A stretch of DNA of 64,000 bases. It comes from Megalonaias nervosa (taxonomy: Eukaryota > Mollusca > Bivalvia > Unionida > Unionidae). Of this stretch, positions 1-10,337 are shown piece after piece. Within the stretch, counting starts at the first letter, position 1. Each line of letters begins with the position of its first letter. Made by a program: the position numbers and the translations under genes. The stretch is taken from assembly GCA_016617855.1 (NCBI GenBank), contig JAECUM010001875.1:1-64000 (forward strand). The letters run 5' to 3'. The notes under the pieces are model-generated. The model was given only the letters and a program-made list of their open reading frames with translations. It had not been told where the DNA came from and ran no database searches.

Positions 1-808
1 GTTGCTCTTTTTTACCACCCTCAAGTTCCCCAGGCTCATATAAATATCTTACAGTTACATTACCTAATACCGGTCGAGGTTGTTGTTTATCGCTACGGGC
101 TATATATTTTTTTGTAATCGCATTAGAAGGTTTCATGGAAGTTGCACGAGTAATTTCATTATTTAATGCAGATATCACACCTGGTAATCTTGCAACCCAT
201 TCACGAGATCTCTCTCCGGACTTAAAGTCGGTAGATATTTCCTTTGCGTATTGATATCCAAATAACCGCTCAGCAAGTGTTCTATTAAATCGTTCAACGA
301 TTGCCTGATCACGATGAATTTCAGTATGCCCTCGTCTGATTTTAACGTTATGTCGCTTCATCAATGATGATACTGCACCAAGAAATTCTTTACCAGGATC
401 AACCTGTAATGATTGTGGCCATTGCAAAGGTCCTCGCTGATAAATTCGCTCGAACGCAGATGCAACTTCAGATGCTGTCTTTGTTGATAATGGTTCCGCT
501 TCTTTATATCTACTCGCAACGTCAACGACAGTTAATGCGTATTTGTACGTGCGTGATTTTCGTCCACGTGTTTTAATAGTATCGTGCGGTAAAAATAAAA
601 TATCTGCTTGATGAACTTCATTAGGGACGCTAACATCAAAATGTGCGTATTGAATATTTTTAGGTGGTGGTAGATAAATCTGCCATATTGCCTGTCGTGC
701 TAACCACGCTGCAGCGACATTACGTGAGACTTTTGCTGCTTCGGAAAGTTTAGTAATAGCTGCTTTGCCTCTCCAATATCCTCTCGAGGAATAATAAACA
801 GATTCCAT
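1..808 (-). CDS. Polinton/Maverick (adintovirus-type) integrase, C-terminus off the window
   Basis: This is an uninterrupted frame of 269 codons from the ATG at 808 to the left edge, with no stop. The product is a retroviral-type (rve, RNase H fold) integrase, which in Polintons inserts the linear element into host DNA. The catalytic triad is visible: Asp69 in HQADILFL, Asp137 in QVDPGKEF and Glu172 in IVERFNR, with about 34 residues between the last two, the usual D,D(35)E spacing. The N-terminus (residues 1-50, YWRGKAAITKLSEAAKV) has the helical pattern seen in Polinton integrases. Bases just before the ATG hold in-frame stops, which supports this start. The gene lies 16 bases past the stop of the phospholipase A2 frame on the same strand. 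Any C-terminal chromodomain would be outside the window. The intact frame contrasts with the broken genes at 2.9-4.7 kb. Confidence 0.88.
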   Translation of the reverse strand, partial: MESVYYSSRGYWRGKAAITKLSEAAKVSRNVAAAWLARQAIWQIYLPPPKNIQYAHFDVSVPNEVHQADILFLPHDTIKTRGRKSRTYKYALTVVDVASRYKEAEPLSTKTASEVASAFERIYQRGPLQWPQSLQVDPGKEFLGAVSSLMKRHNVKIRRGHTEIHRDQAIVERFNRTLAERLFGYQYAKEISTDFKSGERSREWVARLPGVISALNNEITRATSMKPSNAITKKYIARSDKQQPRPVLGNVTVRYLYEPGELEGGKKEQ

Positions 809-824
809 TATATTAGTTATATAA

Positions 825-1324
825 TTAATTACCAGCCCCTAGCATTATTTTACTTTTCATAGCAGTTTTTACTAGAAAACTAGCGAGTTTTTCTCTAACA
901 GATTTATTAGGTATAGAATTTAACGCATGAATCAATTTTACATCTGCGAGATGTCGTTGCTGTAAATCTTTACTTTTATACGCAACATCATGAACATGAC
1001 ACGCTTGATCAATCTTATTTACTGGATGCTCTCCTGGTCTAGGTTGATCTTGATCATCAAGCCGGATATCAAGTCGGGTTCCAGGACCACAATAATTATA
1101 TCCAGGAAGGTGTTTCTCACCGGGGTATTTAGCCCATGGGGTTCCTGGTAATTTCCCTAATGAAGCGGCTATATCTCCACCTGTCTTTGATGAAATAAAT
1201 TTATATTTTTTGTACCACATTTTACACATTTACCTGTAATTGCACGTCTTTTATTTTTTGTTGTTATCGTTGTTAATTCGGCAGTAGGTGTAAATGCTCT
1301 GCATCGAACACAATATAAATTCAT
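825..1324 (-). pseudogene. Zinc-ribbon plus phospholipase A2 protein of the Polinton/adintovirus, frameshifted
   Basis: The gene starts at the ATG at 1324 and encodes an N-terminal zinc ribbon with two Cys pairs (CVRC at residues 5-8, CVKC at 33-36). In a six-A run (complement of 1206-1211) the frame slips by one base. The first frame then ends at 1169, while the domain continues in another frame to the stop at 825. That second part is a parvovirus-VP1-type phospholipase A2: the calcium-loop motif YCGPGT and the catalytic pair in VHDVAY are both present, about 30 residues apart. The family is known from Polintons, adintoviruses and parvoviruses, where the enzyme helps the particle leave the endosome. 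A frame starting at 1229 is open, but its ATG lies inside the zinc ribbon, so I do not take it as the native start. The break could be a real mutation or a homopolymer sequencing error. Confidence 0.82.
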
Positions 1325-1336
1325 ATTATTTATTAT
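1325..1336. promoter_or_regulatory. 12-base divergent start region between PLA2 and ATPase genes
   Basis: Only 12 AT-rich bases separate two opposing ATG codons (1324 minus, 1337 plus). Any promoter for either gene must lie inside the opposing coding region or be shared. No convincing TATA box can be fixed by eye in a sequence this AT-rich. Confidence 0.4.
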
Positions 1337-1996
1337 ATGGATATAATTGATTTTTCAGCGACACGAAAACAAGAACCAGTAAAGTACCATCCAGCGCTTC
1401 CGAATTCTATCAGAATGATAATAATAGGTCCATCTGGATCTGGTAAAACACAATTATTGCTTAATATAATAATGCGATGGCTCAAGTGGGATAGGTTATA
1501 TTTGGTAGCACCATCTGTAGATGATCAGCGGTGTTATGGGGTACTTAAAGATTTTAATGAAAATGCAAAGATACTGGATAATGATGTTATTGATTTTATT
1601 ACCGATATCGATAAGGCACCATCTGTAGATGATCTAGATGGACTTATTAATAATTTAGTGGTGTACGATGATGTTATGCTGGATAAACAATCCAATCCAG
1701 CTAGAATATTTTCTCGAGGTAGGCATAAAAATACTGACGTGATTTATGTTACACAACGATACACGCAGATACCTAAGGTAATTAGAGATAACTGTAATAT
1801 TTTGGTTGTATTTAATGGAGTAGATAATTATACTCTGCGGAATATTTATTATACTTGGTGTTCAGGGGACATGGACATGATTAAATTTAAAAACTTCTTT
1901 TCAAAAGCACAAGCTGTTCCGTTCGGATTTATAACGATAAATCTACATGACCCAAGATCTAGATATCGTGTAGGTCTGGATAAAATCTTTGGTTAA
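1337..1996 (+). CDS. A32/FtsK-HerA-type genome-packaging ATPase of the Polinton/adintovirus
   Basis: The complete frame is 219 residues, the usual size for Polinton packaging ATPases. Walker A is GPSGSGKT at residues 31-38. Walker B is LVVYDD at 107-112, a hydrophobic strand ending in two acids. A sensor-like stretch follows (VIYVTQRY at 136-142, then IRDN near 149-152), as in poxvirus A32-like and Polinton ATPases. The expected role is ATP-driven packaging of the element's DNA into a capsid. The start is the first ATG, 12 bases from the divergent start of the zinc-ribbon/PLA2 gene, so the two promoters must share or overlap this gap. No frameshift or stop is seen, so this copy is young or retained. 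The function is inferred from family motifs. Confidence 0.9.
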   Translation: MDIIDFSATRKQEPVKYHPALPNSIRMIIIGPSGSGKTQLLLNIIMRWLKWDRLYLVAPSVDDQRCYGVLKDFNENAKILDNDVIDFITDIDKAPSVDDLDGLINNLVVYDDVMLDKQSNPARIFSRGRHKNTDVIYVTQRYTQIPKVIRDNCNILVVFNGVDNYTLRNIYYTWCSGDMDMIKFKNFFSKAQAVPFGFITINLHDPRSRYRVGLDKIFG

Positions 1997-2533
1997 TTTA
2001 TAGCAGCAGAGCGTGGACGACAAAAATTGAGTGACCCGGTAAGTAAACTAAACGCATTATAACAAAAGTCAAAAATGAGCTAACACAAACGATTTATTAT
2101 CCGTTTTTCAAACTATATGGTAATAATAAAAGTTAGGAGGTTCGGTTTAGTGTTATTGACCTTATTTTTCAGCCCCACATAGGGACCGTTAATTTTTGTA
2201 AAATAAAAAATCAGAAAAGTTGTAGGAGGCACCCTCTCTGCTGATATACTCGGAGGGTACCATAATACTGGAGACCAATTAGAGAAAATGTCATCAATAG
2301 AACCGTTAAATTGCAAAAATAAGGGCTCAGAAAAGTTGTAGGGTCCACCCTCTCTGCTGCTAAAGATGATTATGCGTTACCACGTATTCGACCCGACGAA
2401 TCTCAGGTCCTGTTGACGAATCCATGTTAACGACGCCGGTTTCATATTGTGCATTGGTCATCGATGCATGTTCGTTATGCATAAAACCACCTCGGAAATG
2501 CTTGACTGACTTTGCCTTAGCGAGTAAATTAAA
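1997..2533. other. Decayed Polinton segment without an intact gene
   Basis: This stretch lies between the ATPase stop and the inserted SINE. Base composition stays like the element's genes and less AT-rich than the rest of the window. Short open stretches exist on both strands (for example minus 2113-2316) but none matches a family I recognise. It is most likely the remains of an element gene. Confidence 0.4.
2186..2360. repeat. Imperfect direct repeat, about 60 bases at a 116-base spacing
   Basis: Bases 2211-2243 and 2327-2359 share tcagaaaagttgtagg, then nearly the same CACCCTCTCTGCTG end. The match extends weakly upstream through accgttaa. The repeat lies in the decayed part of the Polinton, downstream of the ATPase. 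Neither strand gives a recognisable protein over it. It could be a duplicated coding motif now out of frame, or a regulatory repeat. Confidence 0.55.
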
Positions 2534-2543
2534 ACTGGTTGTG

Positions 2544-2865
2544 GACCGCTCAGGTGGCCTAGTGGTTAGAGCGTCAGCCTCGGATGCGGAAGGTCGCGGG
2601 TTCCAACCCCGGCCGAGTCATACCTAAGACTTATAAAAATGGTACAAACAGCTGCCTTACTAGGCACTCAGCATTATGAGGTTAGTATTAAGACTGGTCG
2701 GCCTGGTGCCAGGATAATGTGACAGGGTTTGATATCATGCTACATGTCTGCAGCATGATGCCCCTGTGCTAGAAATCACTATAAACTGCCACACTGCAGA
2801 CATCGTAGCGATATGACTGAAAAATTGTTAAAGCTACGTTAAAAATCCAAATCACTCACACACAC
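2544..2865 (+). mobile_element. tRNA-derived SINE, copy 1, full length with target duplication
   Basis: The element is about 322 bases and flanked by the 11-base direct repeat AACTGGTTGTG (2533-2543 and 2866-2876). The 5' head is tRNA-like: an A box in TGGCCTAGTGGTTAGAG and a B box in GGGTTCCAACCCC. A conserved body follows (ggtcggcctggtg, gcatgatgcccc) and the 3' tail ends atgactgaaaaattgttaaag...acgtt plus a (CA)n run. Four other copies in the window share this order. It is inserted in the decayed Polinton, so it came later. The tail resembles bivalve SINEs as I remember them. The head resembles an Arg or Pro tRNA, but I cannot fix which. Confidence 0.92.
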
Positions 2866-2876
2866 AACTGGTTGTG

Positions 2877-3560
2877 CGAGTCGTGTTGGGTAGTCGATGA
2901 CACCTGCCTGAGGGTATTCTGCCAATTATCCCGGGTAACAGTAGACGGTCCCTAACAACTGCTGCTTATTGCAATAGCGGAATCCGCTGCCGCTAAAAAC
3001 ACTGGAACGGCTGCGAGGAATGGAAATATTCCAGTCTTTTGCATTTGTGCCATCTCTGATTTGGATAATTTTAATATCACCAATGTGGTTTTCGTTTGTC
3101 AAAGAACGCAATGATGCCATCGTTAACAAATCCAACCTTGGCATTAGCACCGTAATCGTATCTTCCGTCAGTTTCCACGAAGGCCACACGTAAGAAAGTA
3201 CCGAAACGTGTCCTGTACCTCATAATTATAATTTTAACGGGCTGATGTTCCTAATCGGACATGAATGATACTGAAAATCTTTGGTTCTCGTATCCAACAT
3301 TACAGGCCCACCCTCCTCCCACGCGGCGTCGAGTATATCCTGATATTTTTTCATTATACCCTATTGCTTTCGTCGTAAACCTTTTGCACGGCAAAATAAA
3401 TCTGTTCCCCATTAAATATATTTGCATTTGCAATATCGACTATATGTTTTTGAGCGGCTCCATTAATAATTTTGCTAACCGGAACTTGAATGGTTGCCGT
3501 TGATGGCAGTGCAACTGCTTTTGGTGGTGCTCAAGTCACTAATCGCTGAATCGACTGAAT
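2877..3560 (-). pseudogene. Broken Polinton structural-gene remnants
   Basis: Minus-strand reading frames here look coding but are cut by stops and frame changes. One open piece (roughly 3370-3540) is rich in Val, Ile and Ala and carries phrases such as VPVSKIINGAAQ. Another (about 2960-3050) encodes a hydrophobic Ala-rich segment, IFPFLAAVPVFLAAADSA, of the type seen in minor capsid (pX/pVI-like) proteins of Polintons. A third frame is open from 2926 to 3189. The pieces sit downstream of the ATPase, where capsid genes are common in these elements. I cannot assign a specific family, and the pieces cannot be read as one protein. Confidence 0.45.
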
Positions 3561-4142
3561 CACTTGCAATTCTAGATTTTTAAACCGACCCACAGCAACG
3601 TTTCAAATACTATAATTGCAGTTGCATTAGTTGATAAATATAGGAAAAATTACCATTGGTCAAAACTTAACCATGTGATCATACCGAATTGCGTTTATTT
3701 CTGTATAAACTGTACGGAGAACTACTTTATTATCTTTATACTTCAATAAATAGAGTCAAGTGCAAACTATCTAAACACTGAATCGAAAGGCATAAAAGCA
3801 TACACACTACATGCCATTGGAAAGAATAAAATCGATGGGTTTCTATTTTATTTAGAAATTTTAATAACTTGATTTGACAGAATCAAATAACAAATCTTTA
3901 TAACTTTTCTGAAGATAAATAATTCTTTCTTTGATTAAGTTTGAAAAAAGCTGGGATACTCAAAATCACCCTGATGAGTTCAGATCCACGTTGAACATTG
4001 TACGATCATTATTTATTTTGTTATCGCCGATCTAATTAATCAGTCACTGTAGTAATCATCGGTAATTTCATAGACAAGTGCCCAATAAACGCTGATATCC
4101 ATGACACTACCTGTAAATAATCGCTGACAAATAGCAGCTGCT
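3561..4142. other. AT-rich stretch inside the Polinton remnant, no gene seen
   Basis: There is no frame of useful length and no recognised repeat. Stops are dense on all frames. It may be strongly decayed element DNA or a later insertion. Confidence 0.35.
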
Positions 4143-4688
4143 TCATTGATGAGTCGCCCACCAATCAGAATAGTCGATCAACATCGGCAAGGACGTTACT
4201 GGGGCAAACTTTATCAATGCCACTTTCTCGCGTGACACGATTGTTAGTGATCTGACCAATCCCAGTTGTTTCGTCTGCTTTTTGCTTATATCAATTTTAA
4301 CTTTTGGTGGCTGATCTCCTGCTTCTGGTTCTAGTGTAACAAGATCCCTCACATCACCTATCTCAGTACGAGCTTCATCGATACCTTCCAATAATTGCGG
4401 TTGAGTATCAGCTATCTCTCGGAGAATCTTTTTGTTTTTTTAGTTCTATCTGCTATTTCCCCAGTTGCTTTGGCGGTTTGCTCTAACGTGAGAAGAAGAC
4501 CTTTAGTAGCCTGTGACCGGTTTAAACAACTCTAATGTACTTTCTACAAATCCCTCTCTGGCCTCCTGACGCTGTTGCAGTTGCTGTTTGACAGAATCAC
4601 GGACGGGGAGATATTTCTCAATCGCCTCTAGTCGTTGTCGAGCTAATTTAGCTGTTCGAAATTCCATGGTTAGCGCAGAATCGCTCAT
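4143..4688 (-). pseudogene. Broken coiled-coil gene of the Polinton
   Basis: Translation starts well at the ATG at 4688 (MSDSALTMEFRTAKLARQ) and gives a charged, helical, Gln/Glu/Arg-rich protein for about 60 residues before a stop at 4503. A coding-like segment follows in a second frame (about 4430-4490), then a third frame from about 4440 down to 4143, containing EARTEIGDVRDLVTLEPEAG. The protein therefore needs at least two frame changes and is broken. Charged helical proteins of this kind are common but poorly characterised neighbours of capsid genes in Polintons/adintoviruses. I do not recognise a named family. Confidence 0.6.
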
Positions 4689-4857
4689 TGTTATTATTAC
4701 AACGACGATTTAATTACAGACCTGTCGCCGGCAGCTACTTATATTTTTGCTCATGGTAAAGCACTCTGCTGTAAACAACGGAGCAGACATCAACGAAGAT
4801 CTACCACCGGTAGGTTACCCGATCATCTACATCATCAGGAAGGGACAGCGTGCGGGT

Positions 4858-5073
4858 CTATGGTCCAGCCTCCGGATGCGTTAGAGACCTCGATTTATCC
4901 TTCTCGACCTTGTATATCCGTTTTTGCCTCCTTCTCAAATTGGGTTCTCTAATTCGTAGACATAATGGTCTCACCAGCCTCCTTGCTGCTGCATGCATAT
5001 TTTCTTTCTTCTGCAACTTGAGCAACATTTGCCTGATCTGTCCATTACGATACTTTCTCTCAGAACTTTCCAC
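4858..5073 (-). CDS. Possible small basic Polinton protein, unrecognised
   Basis: This 71-residue frame starts at 5073 (MESSERKYRNGQIRQMLLK) and is strongly basic, with many Arg, Lys and Gln and a predicted helix at the N-terminus. It reads the same way as the coiled-coil remnant at 4143-4688 and has a composition like the Polinton genes to its left. It abuts the (TA)n(TG)n array at 5081, which may mark the edge of the element. The family is unknown to me. It may be the 3' part of a longer gene interrupted by the microsatellite, or chance. Confidence 0.3.
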   Translation of the reverse strand: MESSERKYRNGQIRQMLLKLQKKENMHAAARRLVRPLCLRIREPNLRRRQKRIYKVEKDKSRSLTHPEAGP

Positions 5074-5078
5074 AACAG

Positions 5079-5190
<112 letters not shown>

Positions 5191-5357
5191 TGTTGAATCA
5201 TTCAGTGCATGACCTCAATCACGTCACACATAGGTTTATAATATTATCTTCACACACGTTTACATAGGACCAATACACTCATCGGTGTCCTCGGACATAA
5301 ACGCTAAAATGGCATTAAACATGTTCATATCTTTCAGTGGGATTTTTTTATATACGT

Positions 5358-5368
5358 TATATATATAT

Positions 5369-5415
<47 letters not shown>
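5358..5415. repeat. (AT)n microsatellite
   Basis: Dinucleotide array of about 58 bases with one interruption (tag) near its start. Confidence 0.93.
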
Positions 5416-5417
<2 letters not shown>

Positions 5418-7550
5418 CGCTCAGAATGGGTTTAAATACAACAGCCCCCAACCCCAACCCCACGCCATCAGCTTGCCTGGCCTGCTGCTTAGGCAGATCA
5501 GAGAAAAAGGAGTGATTAACACTGATGACTTTTGAAGCAGGAAGGGGAAGCTTATGAAAGTCTGTCTGGAATATGATGAAAAACTCCTTAGAGCGTTTTA
5601 TTTATTAAAAAAATGAAGCAAAAATGATTAGTTGAGAAGGTTTAAAGAAAGAACAACAGAATGGAGGTAAAATCCAATGCATAGGGAATTTATATGGAAC
5701 ACAGAACAAAAAGCTGAGGGCATCTGCAGATGACTGGAGAAATGGGATTGATAAAGACAAGATGAAAGTATAAGAGATCAGATGTGTCTTATGCGAAGAA
5801 TGTGCAGAGATGGGGCAGTCAGCTGATCAGTGGAGCCATCTTCGCTAGCCAAAGTTCCGATGTGATAACCCTACCTACACCTTGGTGTATCGAGCAGATA
5901 TTTCTGTGCTTCGGGTCTGTGAATTTCATTGGATGCAGCGGCAAGCTACCGCATCCAATCAAAATTAAGTTGTTCAAATTTGAACACTGTTCCTACATAA
6001 TTGAGACAAGGAGAGCACACAACTTCAATGGAATGACAAACAAGTAATTTTGCAGTGCCGGTCCATGTTTGTACAAATACCATTCACTCAAATATACTTG
6101 TAATGGCTTCACTCTGGTACATAGCCATACTTTTGATGTAAAACTTCCAAAGCATCCATTTTAGGTCGACTGCCCCCACCATTTTCAGCCAATGTGCAAT
6201 GCACCACGCTATTGGTGGGATACTAAGGGAGGCAACTCAAGAATCCAGTTTATGTCGCTAGAAGAAAGCACCAATATCTCTGTTTGATCCACCAAGGTGT
6301 AGATAGGATTACCATATCTTGGATAGTGAAGATGCAGTGCAGCAAGCTTGCCCAGTGTATGTAAAGTTACTGGCACAAACTAGAACTTGTAGTACACTGC
6401 CTGTTGGCTCAAGCACACAAGCAAGTGGTATGGTCAAAATCAGAGAAAGTGATTGAAAACAGCAGGGCAAAACTTCTGTGTGGTTTCACCTTCCAGACTG
6501 ACCACATGAGACAGTGCTTGAGACCATAAATAGAACTGGTAAAAAAGAAAAGAAATTTGACCAATGTCATAGACACTGCATTACCAGGTAATGGGGGACT
6601 CTCACTGCGCATGCAATGATCAAAAGAAAGTAATAAAAAAATATGGCCTGGGCAAAGAACTTATAAAGGTCTGAAAAATTCATAAAATACTCATGCCAAT
6701 TGTGGTGTAGAAGGCTTTTTATGAACATAATCTCTCAAATGGAACCAAAAGACTATAGTGCACACATGCTACCTGCTTCATTAATGAGAATGTATGATCT
6801 TAATTAAGACTGATTTTTGAGAAGCCACAGAATGGGTTTTTCCAATTTAGACCAGGTAACAAGCAGTACAATTCCCAACCTTTATACACAGACTTTACCA
6901 GCAAACCCAAAGACAACCGACATCTGCTTGGTGGACTTCATTGCCAAGTACCTATGTTGAAGCTGAAGTTGTGACAATTATCGCAATTTAGTAGCTACTG
7001 ATCATATGATAATTAATAGCTCCAAGCATACCAAACTGCAAAGGATATTTCCACTGACTATAATAAGTAATGTTACCAGTAGTCTTGTTTATTTACATAT
7101 TTCTGTGTTTGCTTGATATCAGAATTCACAAGAATCTAAGATTCATTATGTTCCCCATATAGATTCTACTTGATTCCAGTCATGGCAATTTGACCACGGT
7201 AATATGGAATAGTAGATTTTGTTCAGATTTAGGTATTTTGTAGATTTTACAACAGAAAATAAAGTCTTTTTTTACCTATTTACATACCAAATGATAACCA
7301 TAAAATAAATAAAGCAGAGTCATATAATCAAGTCAGTTACTTTTGTGATGTAATCCCAAGGCAAGCACAGACAACTAAAGTTAAATCAAAATGCATGCTT
7401 AACCTTGGACATTGCCATAAAGTATTGGTTAGTATATGTGATTTGTTGACAATTGCATCATACTACTGCTGCTTGGGAGACTGCAGTTAACTATCAACTG
7501 CCATCTTTTGAGAAATAATGAGAATCTCTTTTTTTTAACAGTTGTATACT
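5416..7550. other. No supported gene
   Basis: Unique-looking AT-rich DNA. A plus-strand frame at 5784-6047 and a minus-strand frame at 6409-6612 are open, but I recognise no family and see no splice or codon pattern. The 5780-6600 stretch is slightly less AT-rich than its surroundings and could be an old transposon relic. Confidence 0.4.
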
Positions 7551-7559
7551 ATTGTACAA

Positions 7560-8115
7560 ACTAATTATGACGTATCATATGTGGCATTTCCAGACTTAAA
7601 GCGCTCTCACACAATCCTGTCTGTTTGTACTCCCTTACTGATTTTAAAAATGAAAAGCATCAAGGATATAAAATGCAAAAATCTTATTTATTTCATCCAT
7701 TGATTTATAAATTTTGAACCTGACTGTTGCCAAGGGATCTCTAACACTGTCGAATTATTGGCGTTTCACAGCAAAGCAAAATTCTTGATGTAAACAAGCA
7801 GAGTGCACACTGTCCTTTTCTGTGTTCTAGAACAATCCATTTCAGTAAAAACTGTGTCATCTTCATCTAATATTTGCAGTGTCGAGTTTTAATATTACTA
7901 AAACAAACTGAACAAGTAAACAGGAGAAAGTCTTGTATTCAAAGATATGGAACTCCATAATTTATGGAATTATTGAGATTAACAATGATGGTGAACTACA
8001 TCACATCTGCTGCTTAAAAACAGGTTCGTTCTTGCAAATATGGCGTCCATGTTATGAAACAAACTCGTTTGTTTTAAATGCCAACAAGTTGAAAGTATTT
8101 GGGATCCCCTGGTGA
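7560..8115 (+). repeat. Diverged copy of the unclassified repeat seen at 16.5-16.95 kb
   Basis: Several blocks match 16,508-16,950 in the same order: a 'cactgtcctttctg' block (near 7810), then 'atatggcgtccatgtta' followed by 'tttgttttaaatgc' (near 8040-8085). The match is partial and by eye only. Confidence 0.35.
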
Positions 8116-8507
8116 CTATCAGGTTATAACTTATAAATCAATGAATGTTTTATGCATTTTTTATATCTTTGAAGTATTTTGTTTCTAAAATTGGTAGGAG
8201 GTACAAACGAACGAGTCGTTATGTGAATACTATAATTTCGAGTGGCCATTGTTAAAACAATATTATCACTGGCTAAGTTATATGAAGGCAGATGCTTTAA
8301 TTTAGTACTTATCCCATCATATCGGCTTGTTCATTTCAGACTGGGTACCAGTGAATAATTATGAATACTTGATGTTGCTAAGTCTGTTGTTATTTTTATC
8401 CTCTTATCTAAGGATCTAATTAGCATTTTAGTCATGTAAATATTACACATTGTTTATTTTATAACAATGCAAAAAACATGTTGCTTCAGTCACAGTCAAC
8501 GAAATTG

Positions 8508-8829
8508 TGTGTGTGATTTGAATTTTTAATGTTACTAAGCTTTAACAATTTTTCAGTCATATCGCTATGATGTCTGCACTGAGACATTTTATTGTGACGT
8601 CTAGCACTGGGGCATCATGCTGCAGACATATAGCATGATGTCCCACCCAGTCACATTATCCTGACACCAGGCCAACCAGTCCTGACACTAACCTCTTAAT
8701 GCTGAGCGCCTAGCGAGGCAGCCGCTAGGACCATTTTTATGTCTTTGGAATGACTTGGCCGGGGTTTGAACCCGAGACCTCCTGCATCCAAGGTGGATGC
8801 CCTAACCACTAGGCCACCAAAGTGGTCCC
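8508..8829 (-). mobile_element. tRNA-derived SINE, copy 2, full length
   Basis: Same family as the copy at 2544, in reverse orientation, about 322 bases. It is flanked by a slightly mutated 10-base duplication (AACGAAATTG at 8498-8507, AAGGAAATTG at 8830-8839). The tRNA-like head with both promoter boxes is at the right end, and the (CA)n-ended tail at the left end. Confidence 0.9.
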
Positions 8830-8839
8830 AAGGAAATTG

Positions 8840-10337
8840 AAAACTCCACCTACATTCTTGACTTATTGTATACTAAAAGTGTAAAAGATCTCTGACAAAG
8901 TAGGCTACTTCTGAAATGTCAAGTAATCACAACTACTGGTATACTGTCAGAATGTTGGACCTTACCAAATGAGTAGCTCTGACCCCCGAATATTCTTCCC
9001 TCTACAACAGATACAAAATGAAATTACTATTAAAACATCATTATTTTTAATTCATTTCTCTTTTCTAAGAAATTTTTACATGCAATTCTGAAAATGTTCC
9101 AACATCACAAGAAATAATTTTCAATGTTCAATCCTTGATTATGGAAAATACTACTCTGTCAAATAGGCATGGACATGTCCACTCTAGAAATACAACATTT
9201 ATCCAGGAAAAACATGCACAAACTGTGAAAAGCAAAGTCCAGAACATGCTGTTGCATTATGCACATGTAGATCAGGGTTTCTTTGTTTGCCTAAATTCAC
9301 AAGTACAATGAAAATTGTAGACCTTGACCTGCTGACATATGTGACTGAAGATCTGGGTATATATTTTTTGCAGATGGAAGCATTGAATTAACAAGGAAAT
9401 ATGTTATGTAGGAAGTCAACATTTATTCCACTCATTCTGCACAGGTATCCTCACTAACACAGTAGCATGTTTCTTTGAATTACCATAAACAAGACTAACT
9501 AACACACTGCAAATCAGTATCACACCATGCCATTGTTACATGTCTAATGCTTCTCAAAGACAATACCCATAATGTGACATTAGGATATAAATAAGTCAAC
9601 AAAGTTGTTGCAAAACACAAATTTGCATAAATTATCCTGAGTTAGAACATATTTGGTTTCCTTTAGTTTCTGAAAAATATGATATATAAGCATGATATGA
9701 GTATGCAAACCAATTATATAGTACATGTGAGATTCAACATAAGAATACAGTTCATGTGAGATACCATAGTGATATATGAAGGATACAGTTCATGTCAGAT
9801 AGCACACAGTGATATAGTACATGTGAGATGTCACACAATGATACAAGCAGTACATGCTATGTCCTGCAGAATTAGTGCTATCTGTAATTAAACTTCTTGT
9901 GAAATGTTTGAGCATATTGGGAAATAATAACATTGTTATGACATAAGTTATGATTTTTTTTTTAAAAAGGTATAAATTATGATAAAAAGTTCAAAGAAAA
10001 ATTAAAACTGAAATCTGATAAAGCCAGCATCATTATGAAAGGCAGAATGACAGAGGCCACAACTCCGGAAGTAAGTGAAGAAATTTATGGAAACGAATAT
10101 GTATATCAAATTGTAACTATGTCCAGTTAGTCTCAAGTTATGGTATTTACAAAAACAGAAGCAGCAAAAAATAATTTCCATATTATTTACATCACATCTT
10201 CTTTTGTTAAAATGGGAGCAATGGAAATGCCCTAGAAGAAATATCTGCTTTCAATAAACTTGCAACACCAAATGGCATCAGAAAACCTTCAAATGCTTGT
10301 GTAGCTGTGTAGGCTCAGAGAAATCACAGCTTTCTGA
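8840..10337. other. No gene seen; short degenerate repeats at 9716-9860
   Basis: Between 9716 and 9860 the phrases 'cagttcatgtgagat' and 'cacagtgatata' recur about every 35-45 bases, so this is a small degenerate tandem array. The rest is AT-rich without a recognisable frame. Confidence 0.4.

Noticed and set aside
364..576. 70-residue plus-strand open frame
   Set aside because: It lies opposite the integrase, whose frame is far longer and has all catalytic motifs.
2563..2625. tRNA gene with good A and B boxes
   Set aside because: It is the head of a SINE with target duplications and the same 3' body as four other copies; the acceptor stem does not close as in a true tRNA.
5784..6047. Plus-strand frame of 87 residues, possible transposon relic
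   Set aside because: No motif on either strand could be tied to a family.
9716..9860. CRISPR-like spacing of short repeats
   Set aside because: Repeats are degenerate, unequal in length and in animal DNA; no CRISPR array is present in the window.
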